DNA of 64,000 nucleotides from positions 1 through 64,000 of the forward strand of contig CAIQDI010000033.1 in the NCBI GenBank assembly GCA_903870545.1, in the 5' to 3' direction. The first letter of the stretch is position 1. Each line of letters opens with the position of its first letter. The notes below the pieces were generated by a model. It was not told where the DNA came from and searched no databases. It worked only from the letters and a program-made list of their open reading frames with translations. Shown piece after piece: positions 34,228 through 44,793 of this stretch. A program made the position numbers and the translations under genes. Source of the DNA: an uncultured Pseudomonadota bacterium (GTDB lineage Bacteria; Pseudomonadota; Gammaproteobacteria; Methylococcales; Methylomonadaceae).

Positions 34228-36933
34228 TTAATGCGCTTCGTCCCAATTATTTCCCACGCCCACATCGACAATTAACGGCACTGTCAATTCTGCCGCGCCA
34301 CACATCAACGTTTTAATCATCTCAATCGCGCTGTCGAGTTGCTCGGTTTTAATTTCAAAGACCAATTCATCGTGAACTTGCATAATCATTTTGGCATCGA
34401 CATTTTCATTCGCCAACCACGCATCTACTTTCAACATCGCGCGTTTAATAATATCCGCCGCCGTGCCTTGCATCGGTGCGTTAATCGCGGTGCGTTCGGC
34501 GTATTGGCGCAACACCGCACTTTTCGATTGAATATCCGGCAAATATAAACGTCGTCCAAATAAAGTTTCGACAAAACCCTGTTCTTTTGCCAGTATTTTG
34601 GTTTCGTTCATGTACGTTTTCACGTCGGGATAACGGTCAAAATACGCATTGATATAAGTTTGCGCGTCAGTGCGCGAAATGCTCAATTGTTTCGCCAAAC
34701 CAAACGCCGACATCCCGTAAATCAAGCCGAAGTTAATCGCTTTCGCCGAACGTCGCAATTCAGTGGTGACGTTTTCCAGCGGCACGTTAAACACTTCCGC
34801 AGCGGTGGCGCGATGAATATCTTGGTCATTTTGAAACGCGGTAATCAATCCCGCGTCATTCGCCAAATGCGCCATAATTCGTAATTCAATTTGTGAATAA
34901 TCCGCCGCGACAATTTTATAACCGGCTGGCGCAATAAACGCCTGACGAATTTTGCGTCCTTCCGCGCTACGAATCGGAATGTTTTGTAAATTCGGATTCG
35001 ACGATGACAACCGCCCCGTCGCGGTGATGATTTGATGATACGACGTATGCACGCGCCCCGTTTTGACGTTAATTTGTTGCGGCAATTTATCAATGTAAGT
35101 CGATTTTAATTTGCTCAAACTGCGATGTTCAATAATCAATTTCGGCAACGGATAATCTTCCGCCAATTCTTGCAACACCGATTCATCGGTCGAAGGTTGA
35201 CCCGTCGGCGTGCGTTTCAAAACGGGCAATTTCAGTTGTTCATACAAAATCGTTTGAATTTGTTTCGGCGAATTCAGATTAAAACTGTGTCCGGCGGCAT
35301 CGTGCGCGTGTTGTTCGAGCGACATCATTTGTTGCGCGAGTTCTAAACTTTGATGCGCGAGTAAATCGTCATCAATCAACACGCCATTACTTTCCAGCCG
35401 CGCCAAAACCGACAACAACGGAATTTCTAATTCTGTGTAAAGGCTGAGTAAACGCGGTTGTGCTTGTAATTTCGCTTGCAACGCATGATGCAAACGCACG
35501 CACACATCGGCATCTTCCGCCGCATAACGCGCCGCAATTTCAATGGAAACTTCGGAGAAACTCAATTGTTTCGCGCCTTTTCCCGCCACGTCTTCGTAAC
35601 GAATAGTTTTTAAATTCAAATGCTTTTGCGCGAGCGCGTCTAAATTATGTTTGCCGGTACTTTCCAATAAATACGAAGCCAATAATGTATCGTGAGCAAT
35701 GCCGCGCAACGTCACGCCGTGATTCGCCAAAACGTGATAATCGTATTTCAGATTTTGCCCGACTTTCAAATGCGTCGGACTTTCTAATAATGGACGTAAT
35801 TTTTCCAGCACTTGTTTACGATTCAGTTGTGGTGGTGCGTTTGGATAATTATGCGCTAACGGCAAATAAGCCGCTTCGCCCGTTTGTACCGCAAATGATA
35901 AACCAACCAATTGCGCGGCGGTGTAATCCAAACTGGTGGTTTCGGTGTCGAACGCGATTAACGCGGCTTTTTCCAAACGCGCCAACCATGCGTCCAATTG
36001 CGCCATCGTGGTGATAATGTCGTAATGTGCGGTGGCGGTAGTTTCAGTGGTTTCGTTAATTTCCGCTTCCATTTTTGAAGATACGTCGGCGGGGATTTGC
36101 TTCAACCACGACGAAAATTCAAACTCCGTCAATAACGCTCGAAGCTGTTCATTGTGAATGGGACGGCGCGTCAAATCCGCCATGTTATACGGCAATTCTA
36201 AATCACAGCGAATGACCGTTAATTGTTTCGCCAGAGCTAATTGCGGCAAATTGGCGCGTAAATTTTCGCCCACTTTGCCGCTAATGTCGTCAGCGTGGGC
36301 GATTAAATTATCCAACGTGTCATATTCTGCCAACCATTTCGCGGCGGTTTTTGTCCCGACTTTTGGCACACCGGCAATGTTGTCAGAACTGTCGCCGACC
36401 AACGCAAGATAATCGGAGATTTGGTCAGGACGCACGCCGAATTTTGCAAACACGCCGTCAATCGTCAACGTCGTTTTGCTCATCGTATCTTCGAGCGTAA
36501 TGTGTTCATTAACCAATTGCGCCATATCTTTATCGCTGGTGGCAATAATCACATGATGTCCGTGCGCGGCGGCATAACACGCTAACACCCCCAACACATC
36601 ATCCGCTTCCACCGCCGCCGCGCTGATTAGCGGAATTCCCATGGCGCGAATTAAAGCGTGCAACGGTTTGACTTGGCTGCTTAACTCATCCGGCATTTTG
36701 GTTCGATTCGCTTTGTAATCCGCCGATAATTCATGCCGAAACGTTTTCCCCGAACTATCAAACACTACCGCCATAAACGTGGGGTCGTAATGATTGAGTA
36801 ATTTTCGCAACATATTCGACACGCCTAAAATGGCGTGTGTCGGCTCACCTTTTGCATTTGTGAGCGGCGGAATCGCATGATAAGCACGATACAAAAATGA
36901 AGAACCATCAACCAAAATCAGCGGCGTTGTCAT
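34228..36933 (-). CDS. polA: DNA polymerase I
   Basis: 901 residues. Repair and Okazaki-fragment processing enzyme. The 5'-3' exonuclease domain (1-290) has the acidic residues in ILVDGSSFLYRAYHA, DKDMAQLV and LVGDSSDNIAGV. The 3'-5' exonuclease domain follows with intact DTETTSLD and a DADVCVRL motif. The polymerase domain has motif A DYSQIELRIMAH, the O-helix RRSAKAINFGLIYGMSAFGL and motif C VHDELVFEI. All three activities look intact. Confidence 0.97.
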   Translation of the reverse strand: MTTPLILVDGSSFLYRAYHAIPPLTNAKGEPTHAILGVSNMLRKLLNHYDPTFMAVVFDSSGKTFRHELSADYKANRTKMPDELSSQVKPLHALIRAMGIPLISAAAVEADDVLGVLACYAAAHGHHVIIATSDKDMAQLVNEHITLEDTMSKTTLTIDGVFAKFGVRPDQISDYLALVGDSSDNIAGVPKVGTKTAAKWLAEYDTLDNLIAHADDISGKVGENLRANLPQLALAKQLTVIRCDLELPYNMADLTRRPIHNEQLRALLTEFEFSSWLKQIPADVSSKMEAEINETTETTATAHYDIITTMAQLDAWLARLEKAALIAFDTETTSLDYTAAQLVGLSFAVQTGEAAYLPLAHNYPNAPPQLNRKQVLEKLRPLLESPTHLKVGQNLKYDYHVLANHGVTLRGIAHDTLLASYLLESTGKHNLDALAQKHLNLKTIRYEDVAGKGAKQLSFSEVSIEIAARYAAEDADVCVRLHHALQAKLQAQPRLLSLYTELEIPLLSVLARLESNGVLIDDDLLAHQSLELAQQMMSLEQHAHDAAGHSFNLNSPKQIQTILYEQLKLPVLKRTPTGQPSTDESVLQELAEDYPLPKLIIEHRSLSKLKSTYIDKLPQQINVKTGRVHTSYHQIITATGRLSSSNPNLQNIPIRSAEGRKIRQAFIAPAGYKIVAADYSQIELRIMAHLANDAGLITAFQNDQDIHRATAAEVFNVPLENVTTELRRSAKAINFGLIYGMSAFGLAKQLSISRTDAQTYINAYFDRYPDVKTYMNETKILAKEQGFVETLFGRRLYLPDIQSKSAVLRQYAERTAINAPMQGTAADIIKRAMLKVDAWLANENVDAKMIMQVHDELVFEIKTEQLDSAIEMIKTLMCGAAELTVPLIVDVGVGNNWDEAH

Positions 36934-37074
36934 AAAATTTTGAGAAACCTAAAAAAGAAACATAACGCGCATTGTATGTTACAACCTCCAATTTCTGCGA
37001 TAATAACGCGCAATAACACGCAGATTGTGTGCTAGATACTTCTTTCTTTCACTATAAAAAAACGAAAAAAAATT

Positions 37075-38538
37075 ATGAACGAAAAAAAATACAAACCCTG
37101 CGATTTGGTTATTTTTGGTGCATTGGGTGATTTGTCACGTCGTAAATTGTTAATGTCGTTGTATCAGCTGGATAAATCGAATTTACTTGAACCGCAAACA
37201 CGCATTATCGCAGTTGATAGATTAGCCGAAACACGCGAAACATTTACGGCGATTGCTCGTGACAGCTTAGTTAAATTTTTACCTTGCCAGATAGTAGACG
37301 AGGCGTGGAACCGTTTATCCGCCCGCTTTGATTATGTGCAATTAGATATTAGCAATGCGGACGAATTCAAAAAATTGGGCGCGATGCTGGATCAAAAAAA
37401 TCGCACCACCGTGAATTATTTAGCAATTCCACCGTTTTTGTTCAAAAGTATTTGCACGGGCTTGCAAAAGGCTAAATTGGTTTCAAAAGATGCACGAATT
37501 GTGATTGAAAAACCGATTGGCTATGACTTGAACTCGTCGCGTGAAATCAATGACACCATGCAATCCGTGTTTAAAGAAGAGCAAATTTACCGTATCGACC
37601 ATTATTTGGGTAAAGAAACGGTGTTGAATTTGTTAGCGTTGCGTTTCGCGAATTCGATTTTTACCACGAATTGGAGTCACAACACCATTGATCACATTCA
37701 AATTACCGTCGCGGAAGAAGTGGGAATCGAAGGACGTTGGGATTATTTCGACAAATCCGGGCAGTTACGCGATATGCTGCAAAATCATTTGCTGCAAATT
37801 TTGACGTTTATTGCGATGGAACCACCGGTTAATTTGGAAGCGCAAAGTATTCACAACGAAAAAATTAAAGTGTTGCAAGCGTTGCGTCCGATTGCCGATT
37901 ACAACGTGGGCAAACGTACCGTGCGCGGGCAATATGCGAAAGGTTACGTCAAAGGCAAAGAAGTTCCTGGATATTTAGAAGAAGAAGGCGCAAATACCGA
38001 AAGCGCGACGGAAAGTTTTGTCGCGATTCGCGTCGATATTGATAATTGGCGTTGGGCGGGCGTGCCGTTTTATCTGCGAACCGGCAAGCGCATGAGTTAT
38101 AAACGCACTGAAATCGTGGTGTATTTCAAACAGCAACCGCATAACATTTTTAAAGACAGTTTTTACGATTTGCCGCCGAACAAGTTGATTATTCATTTAC
38201 AGCCGAAAGAAGGCGTGGAAATTGAAGTATTAAACAAAGTTCCAGGCATTGACGGGTCAATTCGATTACAAAAAAACAAATTGGATTTGAGCTTTTTAAA
38301 TCAAACCAAAAAACACGTTTCAGGTGGTTATGAACGGTTATTATTGGAATCGATGCGCGGCAACAATACGCTATTTATTAGCCGCGAAGAAACCGAAGAA
38401 GCGTGGAAATGGATTGATTCTATTCAACGTGCGTGGGGAAATTTAAGCGATACACCGAAACCCTATCCAGCGGGAACATGGGGGCCGAATGCGGCGGATG
38501 CGTTGTTGGCGCGTGACGGTAGAACCTGGGAAGATTGA
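37075..38538 (+). CDS. zwf: Glucose-6-phosphate dehydrogenase
   Basis: 487 residues. It oxidises glucose 6-phosphate to 6-phosphogluconolactone with NADP. The Rossmann start is VIFGALGDLSRRKLL, the catalytic motif RIDHYLGKE is intact, and the EKPIGYDL segment is present. It lies 43 bp before edd, so the pair feeds the Entner-Doudoroff pathway; no pgl or eda gene is in the window. The ribosome binding site is A-rich and weak. Confidence 0.97.
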   Translation: MNEKKYKPCDLVIFGALGDLSRRKLLMSLYQLDKSNLLEPQTRIIAVDRLAETRETFTAIARDSLVKFLPCQIVDEAWNRLSARFDYVQLDISNADEFKKLGAMLDQKNRTTVNYLAIPPFLFKSICTGLQKAKLVSKDARIVIEKPIGYDLNSSREINDTMQSVFKEEQIYRIDHYLGKETVLNLLALRFANSIFTTNWSHNTIDHIQITVAEEVGIEGRWDYFDKSGQLRDMLQNHLLQILTFIAMEPPVNLEAQSIHNEKIKVLQALRPIADYNVGKRTVRGQYAKGYVKGKEVPGYLEEEGANTESATESFVAIRVDIDNWRWAGVPFYLRTGKRMSYKRTEIVVYFKQQPHNIFKDSFYDLPPNKLIIHLQPKEGVEIEVLNKVPGIDGSIRLQKNKLDLSFLNQTKKHVSGGYERLLLESMRGNNTLFISREETEEAWKWIDSIQRAWGNLSDTPKPYPAGTWGPNAADALLARDGRTWED

Positions 38539-38581
38539 TTTAACTTGGTAAAAATTAAAACTACAAACAAAAGGAAATAGT

Positions 38582-40402
38582 ATGAATCCTGTTATTCAAA
38601 GTGTTACCAATGAAATTATTGAACGCAGTCACGTTAGCCGTTCTGCGTATTTAAAATACATTGACACTTACGCTAAAAAATCGCCGCAACGTGTTGGCAT
38701 GGGCTGTGCGAATTTAGCACACGGTTTTGCAGCGTGTAGTCCAGAAGAAAAATCTGATTTGACCGCTAACCAAAAACCCAATATCGCCATCATCACGTCA
38801 TACAATGATATGCTGTCGGCGCATCAGCCGTACAAAGATACGCCCGATTTAATTAAAGCGGCGATTCGTGAAGCGGGCGGCGTGGCGCAAGTGGCAGCGG
38901 GTGTTCCAGCGATGTGCGACGGGATTACGCAAGGTCAAGCGGGTATGGAATTATCGTTATTTAGTCGTGATTTAATTGCGATGACAACGGCTATTGGTTT
39001 GAGCCACAATATGTTTGATGGCGCATTATTCCTGGGCGTGTGCGATAAAATTGTTCCTGGTTTATTGATTGGCGCGTTGAGTTTTGGACATTTGCCCGCG
39101 ATTTTCATTCCAGCAGGGCCGATGCCGAGCGGTATTTCCAATAAAGAAAAAGCCCAAGCTCGCCAACAATACGCGCTCGGTGAAATTGGGCGCGAAGAGT
39201 TGCTCGCCGCCGAAGCCGCGTCGTATCACAGTGCGGGAACGTGTACGTTTTACGGCACGGCGAACACTAATCAAATGATGATGGAAATGATGGGGCTGCA
39301 TTTGCCGGGCAGTTCGTTTGTCAATCCTTACACGCCGTTGCGCGACGAATTGACCAAAGAAGCCGCGCGGCAAGTGTTGAAATTCACCGCGTTGGGCGAT
39401 GATTATCGTCCCGTTGCACACGTTGTAGATGAAAAAGCGATCGTGAATGCGGTCATCGGTTTGTTGGCTACCGGCGGTTCGACCAATCACACCATGCACT
39501 TAATTGCGATTGCGCGAGCGGCAGGAATTTCGTTGAATTGGGATGATTTTGATAAATTGTCAAAAGCCATTCCGTTGCTAGCCAAAGTGTATCCAAATGG
39601 TTCGGCGGACGTGAATCATTTTCACGCAGCCGGCGGCATGGGCTTTTTGATTCAAGAATTATTGAATAATCATTTATTGCATGAAGATACCATTGCGATT
39701 GCGAATAAACGTGGCATGGCGAATTATTGCCAAGAACCTCGTTTAATCGACCACAAATTGGTGTGGGAAGCTGTGCCAAAAGAGCCGTTAGATTTGGAAG
39801 TATTAAGCACCGTCGCCAAGCCCTTCGCGGCGAGTGGCGGTTTGCACGTTATGAAAGGCAATTTAGGTCGCGGCGTAACGAAACTTTCCGCGCTGGATGT
39901 GCAACATCAAATCGTTGAGGCTCCAGCGGTGGTTTTTGACGACCAAGAAGATTTCTTAGCGGCATTTCGACGCGGTGAATTGGAAAAAGATTTTGTCGCC
40001 GTAGTTCGTTTTCAAGGGCCGCGTGCCAATGGCATGCCTGAATTGCACAAACTCACGCCGCCGATGGGTGTATTGCAAGACAAAGGTTTCAAAGTCGCCT
40101 TAGTCACCGACGGCAGAATGTCGGGCGCGTCAGGCAAAGTGCCTTCCGTGATTCATTTATGCCCCGAATGTGAAGTCGGCGGACCATTAGCGAAAGTGCA
40201 AAACGGCGACATTATTTCGTTGAATTTGCAAACGGGCGATATTAACGTGTTGATGGATGACGTGGAATTTAACGCTCGAATTCCTGCTCCGAATTCGGCA
40301 CACAATCATCACATGGGCATGGGACGCGAAATGTTTGGGCATTTCCGTTTGGGCGCATCGTCAGCTGAAACGGGCGCATCGAATCTGTTTTTGGTCGATT
40401 AA
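38582..40402 (+). CDS. edd: 6-phosphogluconate dehydratase
   Basis: 606 residues. It turns 6-phosphogluconate into KDPG, the key Entner-Doudoroff step. The iron-sulfur ligands lie in [17 protein letters not shown] and [12 protein letters not shown], and [13 protein letters not shown] and [20 protein letters not shown] are conserved family segments. AAGGAAA lies before the ATG. Transcribed with zwf. Confidence 0.97.
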   Translation: MNPVIQSVTNEIIERSHVSRSAYLKYIDTYAKKSPQRVGMGCANLAHGFAACSPEEKSDLTANQKPNIAIITSYNDMLSAHQPYKDTPDLIKAAIREAGGVAQVAAGVPAMCDGITQGQAGMELSLFSRDLIAMTTAIGLSHNMFDGALFLGVCDKIVPGLLIGALSFGHLPAIFIPAGPMPSGISNKEKAQARQQYALGEIGREELLAAEAASYHSAGTCTFYGTANTNQMMMEMMGLHLPGSSFVNPYTPLRDELTKEAARQVLKFTALGDDYRPVAHVVDEKAIVNAVIGLLATGGSTNHTMHLIAIARAAGISLNWDDFDKLSKAIPLLAKVYPNGSADVNHFHAAGGMGFLIQELLNNHLLHEDTIAIANKRGMANYCQEPRLIDHKLVWEAVPKEPLDLEVLSTVAKPFAASGGLHVMKGNLGRGVTKLSALDVQHQIVEAPAVVFDDQEDFLAAFRRGELEKDFVAVVRFQGPRANGMPELHKLTPPMGVLQDKGFKVALVTDGRMSGASGKVPSVIHLCPECEVGGPLAKVQNGDIISLNLQTGDINVLMDDVEFNARIPAPNSAHNHHMGMGREMFGHFRLGASSAETGASNLFLVD

Positions 40403-40421
40403 AATAATCGTCAATCTGCAC

Positions 40422-40455
40422 AAAAAAACCGCCCTTTGACATGTTAAAAGGGCGG
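40422..40455 (-). terminator. Intrinsic terminator between convergent edd and export operon
   Basis: CCGCCCTTT (40429-40437) pairs with AAAGGGCGG (40447-40455). Seven A residues precede it on the plus strand, so on the minus strand the stem is followed by a T-run; it best ends the leftward export operon and may also act on edd. Confidence 0.65.
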
Positions 40456-40741
40456 CAAACCTTGAAATCACATTACTTCCAACATCCAACGAAACGCTTC
40501 TCAGCGTTGAAGTCAACAGCAGGCAAATTCCATTAACTCATCAAGCAGAACGTTGAGTATACCGACACTATGCCAGTACGTTTTGCAATTCAGTAAAAAA
40601 TTATAGCGATAGGCTTCGCCTTACCACCTAAGTTTTCAGCATTTTCAAATTGCTTTAGTTTTTCTGCGTATATGATTATCGTCACTTGAAAAATTCAAAG
40701 CTAAGATTTTAGCACAAACGAAAAAGGCTGGTTTGCAGGAA
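40456..40741. other. Intergenic DNA with a 25-bp hrpA-derived fragment
   Basis: No gene is visible here. Positions 40476-40500 are identical to 25 bp inside the 3' part of hrpA (50430-50454, coding for EAFRWMLEE). Near the right end AAAAAGGCTGG (40716-40726) repeats the first half of the hairpins that flank vapBC. The rest shows no structure I can name. Confidence 0.55.
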
Positions 40742-42892
40742 CTATCCCAATTTGTAACGCTTTAATAATGTTTGATCGATGGTTCTTAACGCTTTATTGA
40801 TGAAAGATTTTGGTGGCAATTCCAATCTTAAAATACCTGATGAACCATGAAAAAATGCAGTATTTTCACTTGATTGTAATAGCGTTCGGACTTCAAAAAA
40901 TGATTCTGCCGCCTCTTTACCGGTTGATTTTGCATTGTGTGTGATCGCAATTTCACCGCCGCCAAGCCAACCCAACGCCGCCGAAGGTAATTCATGCTGT
41001 TCGTAAGGAATAATGTGTACCGTTTCCGTTGTAAAAGTGGGTTTTGTATTATGACGTAATTTAACTTCGCCTTTTAATTGAACATTTCCTTCGAATAAAT
41101 CAAACGCTTGTTCTTGAGTTACAACCGCTGTGAAGCGATATTCTGACGGATTGATAATCACGCCTAATTTTATCCCGCGTTTAAACCAATTGTTTAGTTT
41201 TGGATTAAATTCGGGTGCCACCCAAACGCCCGAATTTTCTGCAATGATTGTTAATTTCTTTTCATCTTTTAACAAGGATTCTAAATGTTGTTCCAAAACG
41301 GTGATGTGTTTAGCGATTGAATCGAGGTCAGAAATGTTTTCATTACGAGCCTGAGCAAGCGAAATTTGTTCTTCAACCAATTTTGCACGAATAATTTGCA
41401 CGCTTAATTCCAATTCGTTATTGGTAAATTCGAGTAACGTGTCACCTTGCGAAACCAATTGCCCATTTTTAACATTTATTTTTTTCAAATAGCCGTTTGT
41501 TTCGGCGAAAACAGAAACAAAATGCGTGGATTCAACTACACCCGTCGCTTCAATTTCGGAAGAATACGGCACAAAAAATAATGATAAAACCGCCATTAAA
41601 AACACTGCTGAAACGCCATAAGCCCGTGATTTTTTACGGTGAATTTGCGGGCTTGCGTACAAATAATTTAGCGAACGATAAGCAGGAATAAAAATTAACG
41701 TTATTGCCGTCAATGTTGCCATCATAAAACCTAATATCAACCATTCATCAGCCGTAAATAAAATAATACCGACTGAAATCAATAACCGATATAAAAAACT
41801 CAGCAAGCCATAGAAACCCAACCATAAACTTTCTTTTTGCGTTTGACTCGGTGAAATATCATCCACGCCAAACGCATATTTTTGAATCCAAAAAAGCCAT
41901 TGTCGTTGCGCTTTTTGCGCCAAATTCGGAATTTCTAAAATGTCTGACAAAATATAATACGCATCAAAACGGATTAACGGATTGCCGTTAAAAACCAAGC
42001 TCGAAATGGACGCAATCGTCATCAAATTAAAACACAAACTGTGCAGCGTTCCCGCGCCCGTATTTGCCCAAATCAACGCTGCAATGCCCGCCACAAATAA
42101 TTCGGCAATCATTCCCGCCGCGCCCACTAACGCACGATGCCAACGATTGCGAAATGTCCAACTCGCGGTCGCATCCATAAACGGCAACGGCGTTAAAATC
42201 AGCAACATCACGCCCATCGAATGCACTTGTCCGCCGAAACGTTTGCACATCATCGCGTGACCGAATTCGTGCCATAATTTCAGAAAAAACAACGCAATAA
42301 AAAACCAAAATAAATTATCAGGCGCAAGCATACCTTGCGATTGGTCGCGTAATTCGTCGAAATGTTCGATAACCGCCACGCCGCCAGAAATCACAATCGC
42401 AAACCAAATCACCGCAAATCGCGCACTAAATAATTTATGAATAACGGGCGAACACCAATTTAAAAACGCATCGGGGTCGATGAGTGAAAATTTTGAAAAG
42501 AAAATTGAAAATAATTGCTGCTGTGTTTTTTGCGTTTTATGTTTTTGATGACGTTCAAAAATGCGCGTGCTATCAGGACGATTTTTAAAATACAATAAAT
42601 TCGCATCATGCAATTGTGACAAAAGTTGAATTAACTCTTCTTGACCTGGCGCGACTTCGGGGCGTGTTTCAATAAAATTTTCCCATACTTCTTCCACCGT
42701 TTTTTCGGGCGTTAAGTGCATCAAAAATTGATACGCTTCAGGGCGAATTCTGAAAAATTTATCGTTAAACGTATCACGCAACACATACCACGTCATGCCA
42801 CGAAAACGTTGTTTATGAATTTGCACGCTGGCAACTAAACTGATTTTATTTTTTGCGATACGATGCCACGACTCACTGAAAAATTCGCTCAT
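40742..42892 (-). CDS. M50 site-2-protease-like / HlyD fusion membrane protein
   Basis: 716 residues. An N-terminal PqqD-like region (about 1-95) is followed by a polytopic M50-like core with the zinc motif HEFGHAMMCKRFGG near 213 and a second conserved NGNPLIRFDAYYIL segment near 300. After further helices to about 425 there is a HlyD-type periplasmic part with a biotinyl-lipoyl pattern (ATGVVESTHFVSVFAETNGY, KNGQLVSQGDTLLEF) and a coiled coil (about 490-535). It is last in an operon with a TolC protein and two HlyD-type proteins. Zinc ligands are present, but whether it cuts proteins is unknown. It may act as the inner-membrane base of an exporter. Confidence 0.8.
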   Translation of the reverse strand: MSEFFSESWHRIAKNKISLVASVQIHKQRFRGMTWYVLRDTFNDKFFRIRPEAYQFLMHLTPEKTVEEVWENFIETRPEVAPGQEELIQLLSQLHDANLLYFKNRPDSTRIFERHQKHKTQKTQQQLFSIFFSKFSLIDPDAFLNWCSPVIHKLFSARFAVIWFAIVISGGVAVIEHFDELRDQSQGMLAPDNLFWFFIALFFLKLWHEFGHAMMCKRFGGQVHSMGVMLLILTPLPFMDATASWTFRNRWHRALVGAAGMIAELFVAGIAALIWANTGAGTLHSLCFNLMTIASISSLVFNGNPLIRFDAYYILSDILEIPNLAQKAQRQWLFWIQKYAFGVDDISPSQTQKESLWLGFYGLLSFLYRLLISVGIILFTADEWLILGFMMATLTAITLIFIPAYRSLNYLYASPQIHRKKSRAYGVSAVFLMAVLSLFFVPYSSEIEATGVVESTHFVSVFAETNGYLKKINVKNGQLVSQGDTLLEFTNNELELSVQIIRAKLVEEQISLAQARNENISDLDSIAKHITVLEQHLESLLKDEKKLTIIAENSGVWVAPEFNPKLNNWFKRGIKLGVIINPSEYRFTAVVTQEQAFDLFEGNVQLKGEVKLRHNTKPTFTTETVHIIPYEQHELPSAALGWLGGGEIAITHNAKSTGKEAAESFFEVRTLLQSSENTAFFHGSSGILRLELPPKSFINKALRTIDQTLLKRYKLG

Positions 42893-42895
42893 CGA

Positions 42896-44785
42896 TTACC
42901 ACCAAAAATATAAACGTAAGAAATCAACGGTTTTATGCGTCAACAACCACAAGATATTCCGTTTGCCGGCATCGACTTTGACCACGCCGCTCATACCGGG
43001 GCGAATCCATTCTTCGGGTGCATTTTCAAATAACACTTTAACGTTAAAACTGTTCAATCCTGCGCTATCAACTTGCGCGAGTGGAATAATTTTTTCAACG
43101 TGAATCGGCAATTTAATATCGGGCTTGCTCAAAAGACGCGCTTCCCCCGTTTGATTTTCAGTAATAGCGTTGATGTTTTTCTCATCCACAATCACTTTTA
43201 AATACATTCCCGTTAATTTCGCGAGTTTGAAAATCGTGTCGCCTTTGCTAATCGGAACGCCCAACAAATCTTCTTTATCGCCTTCAATAATTACGCCGTC
43301 GAAAGGTGCTTTTAACGTGGCACGTTCTAAATAAAAACGCATTTCTTCTAATTTTGCTTGCGCTTGTTCGGTTCGGGCTTGAGCAATTAACATATCGGCG
43401 TTTTGTTCATTGCCCCGCGCTTTTTCACTTTCACGCAAAAATCGTTGCACATCGGAATAGGCTTCGGATTCTTTTAAAATAAGCTCTTGCGTATTCATTT
43501 GCATCAATAATGTATCGCGGCTAACTTTGTCGCCCGCATGAACGGTAACGTTATCAATATAACCATCAAATGGCGCGGTGAGATACGCTAAATCATCAGT
43601 TTCAACCACCGCCGTGGCTTCAATTCGATAATCCCATTTGCCAAACAGAACGAAAAATAACACACCACTTAACGCCAAAACGCCTAATTTTTTTAAACTG
43701 TTTTCCGTGCTAAAGCATCGATTCAAAGTCGTTTGAATGGTTTGTTTTAAACGTAATCCGACCCATTCATTTTTAAAATGTAATTCATCGAGCCACGGCG
43801 TAATTTGATTTAAAACCAAACGCAGCGCGTCGATTTCTTTTTCTGAAAAATCTCCTTCATTTTTTTCACAACTTAACACCGCTAAAACGTGATTTCCGTC
43901 TCGATGCAGCGGCAATGAAAGCAGTTGCGAGCTGTATGTTTTTTTCAGATAATTTTTATGCGCGGCGTTAATAACGGACGAATCATCATGATTATCGGGG
44001 AAAATCAGCTCTACATTTTGGTCAAACGCTTCTTCAAAAGCGGCTTCAATCCATTGAATAATTTCAGTCGTGCGTTCAAAACTATCCAAATGGCTTATCG
44101 CAATAGTTTTAACGTAATCGCCGTCGTCCCAACCTAAATAAACCCGTGAACACTGAAAACGCGCAGCAATTTCATTCACCAACAAAATCGACGCAGACAT
44201 AAAATGCGTTTGATTTATCACCAATGCCGATAACGCTAAAATGTCGGTCGATAACGCCATAATTTGTTCAAATTCAGCGGAAACATTTCCCGCATTTTGA
44301 AGGGGAAAAGGAAGCGGTTTTTTGTTTCGTTCATAAAATAATGCGGGCAGATTCGCCAACAATCGCAACCGGACAATGGTTTCATTCAGTTGTGAATAAT
44401 GACGTTTATCGACAATCAATAATAAAAACGCTTCCTTATTTTCGTCACCTGTTTCAAGCAATGAAACCAGACATAACGGTTGTTGCAATGAAAAAAGTGG
44501 CACAAGTTGGGGTTCTTGTGCAAATTTATTTTCCTTCGCCCGTTCAAATAAATTGGCGGCGGTTTGCCACAATGATTCTGGAATGGTTTCATTTTCAGGC
44601 ACGCCAAATTGACCAACAATTTGCGAATTTGAAATATAAAGTAAAATTGGCGCACGACACAGCCACGCTAAATTGTTGGTAATTTGCGCGACAAAATCGG
44701 ATTCTGTCCCGTCAAAATAATAAAGTGCGTTGATGCTGTTGAGAAGTTCTAGGCTGTCTGGTTCACGGGTAAATAATTTTGGCAT
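42896..44785 (-). CDS. GAF-like / HlyD membrane fusion protein
   Basis: 629 residues. The cytoplasmic N-terminal ~360 residues include a GAF-like domain (about 190-340, SASILLVNEIAARFQCSRVYLGW and SLPLHRDGNHVLAVLSCE, shown in part). One membrane helix (about 366-383, LGVLALSGVLFFVLFGKW) leads to a HlyD adaptor with two lipoyl halves (APFDGYIDNVTVHAGDKV and KAPFDGVIIEGDKEDLLGV) and a coiled coil between. The mix of a sensor-like cytoplasmic domain and a periplasmic adaptor is unusual and suggests ligand-controlled export. Three bases separate it from the M50-HlyD gene. Confidence 0.8.
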   Translation of the reverse strand: MPKLFTREPDSLELLNSINALYYFDGTESDFVAQITNNLAWLCRAPILLYISNSQIVGQFGVPENETIPESLWQTAANLFERAKENKFAQEPQLVPLFSLQQPLCLVSLLETGDENKEAFLLLIVDKRHYSQLNETIVRLRLLANLPALFYERNKKPLPFPLQNAGNVSAEFEQIMALSTDILALSALVINQTHFMSASILLVNEIAARFQCSRVYLGWDDGDYVKTIAISHLDSFERTTEIIQWIEAAFEEAFDQNVELIFPDNHDDSSVINAAHKNYLKKTYSSQLLSLPLHRDGNHVLAVLSCEKNEGDFSEKEIDALRLVLNQITPWLDELHFKNEWVGLRLKQTIQTTLNRCFSTENSLKKLGVLALSGVLFFVLFGKWDYRIEATAVVETDDLAYLTAPFDGYIDNVTVHAGDKVSRDTLLMQMNTQELILKESEAYSDVQRFLRESEKARGNEQNADMLIAQARTEQAQAKLEEMRFYLERATLKAPFDGVIIEGDKEDLLGVPISKGDTIFKLAKLTGMYLKVIVDEKNINAITENQTGEARLLSKPDIKLPIHVEKIIPLAQVDSAGLNSFNVKVLFENAPEEWIRPGMSGVVKVDAGKRNILWLLTHKTVDFLRLYFWW

Positions 44786-44793
44786 TGAATTTT

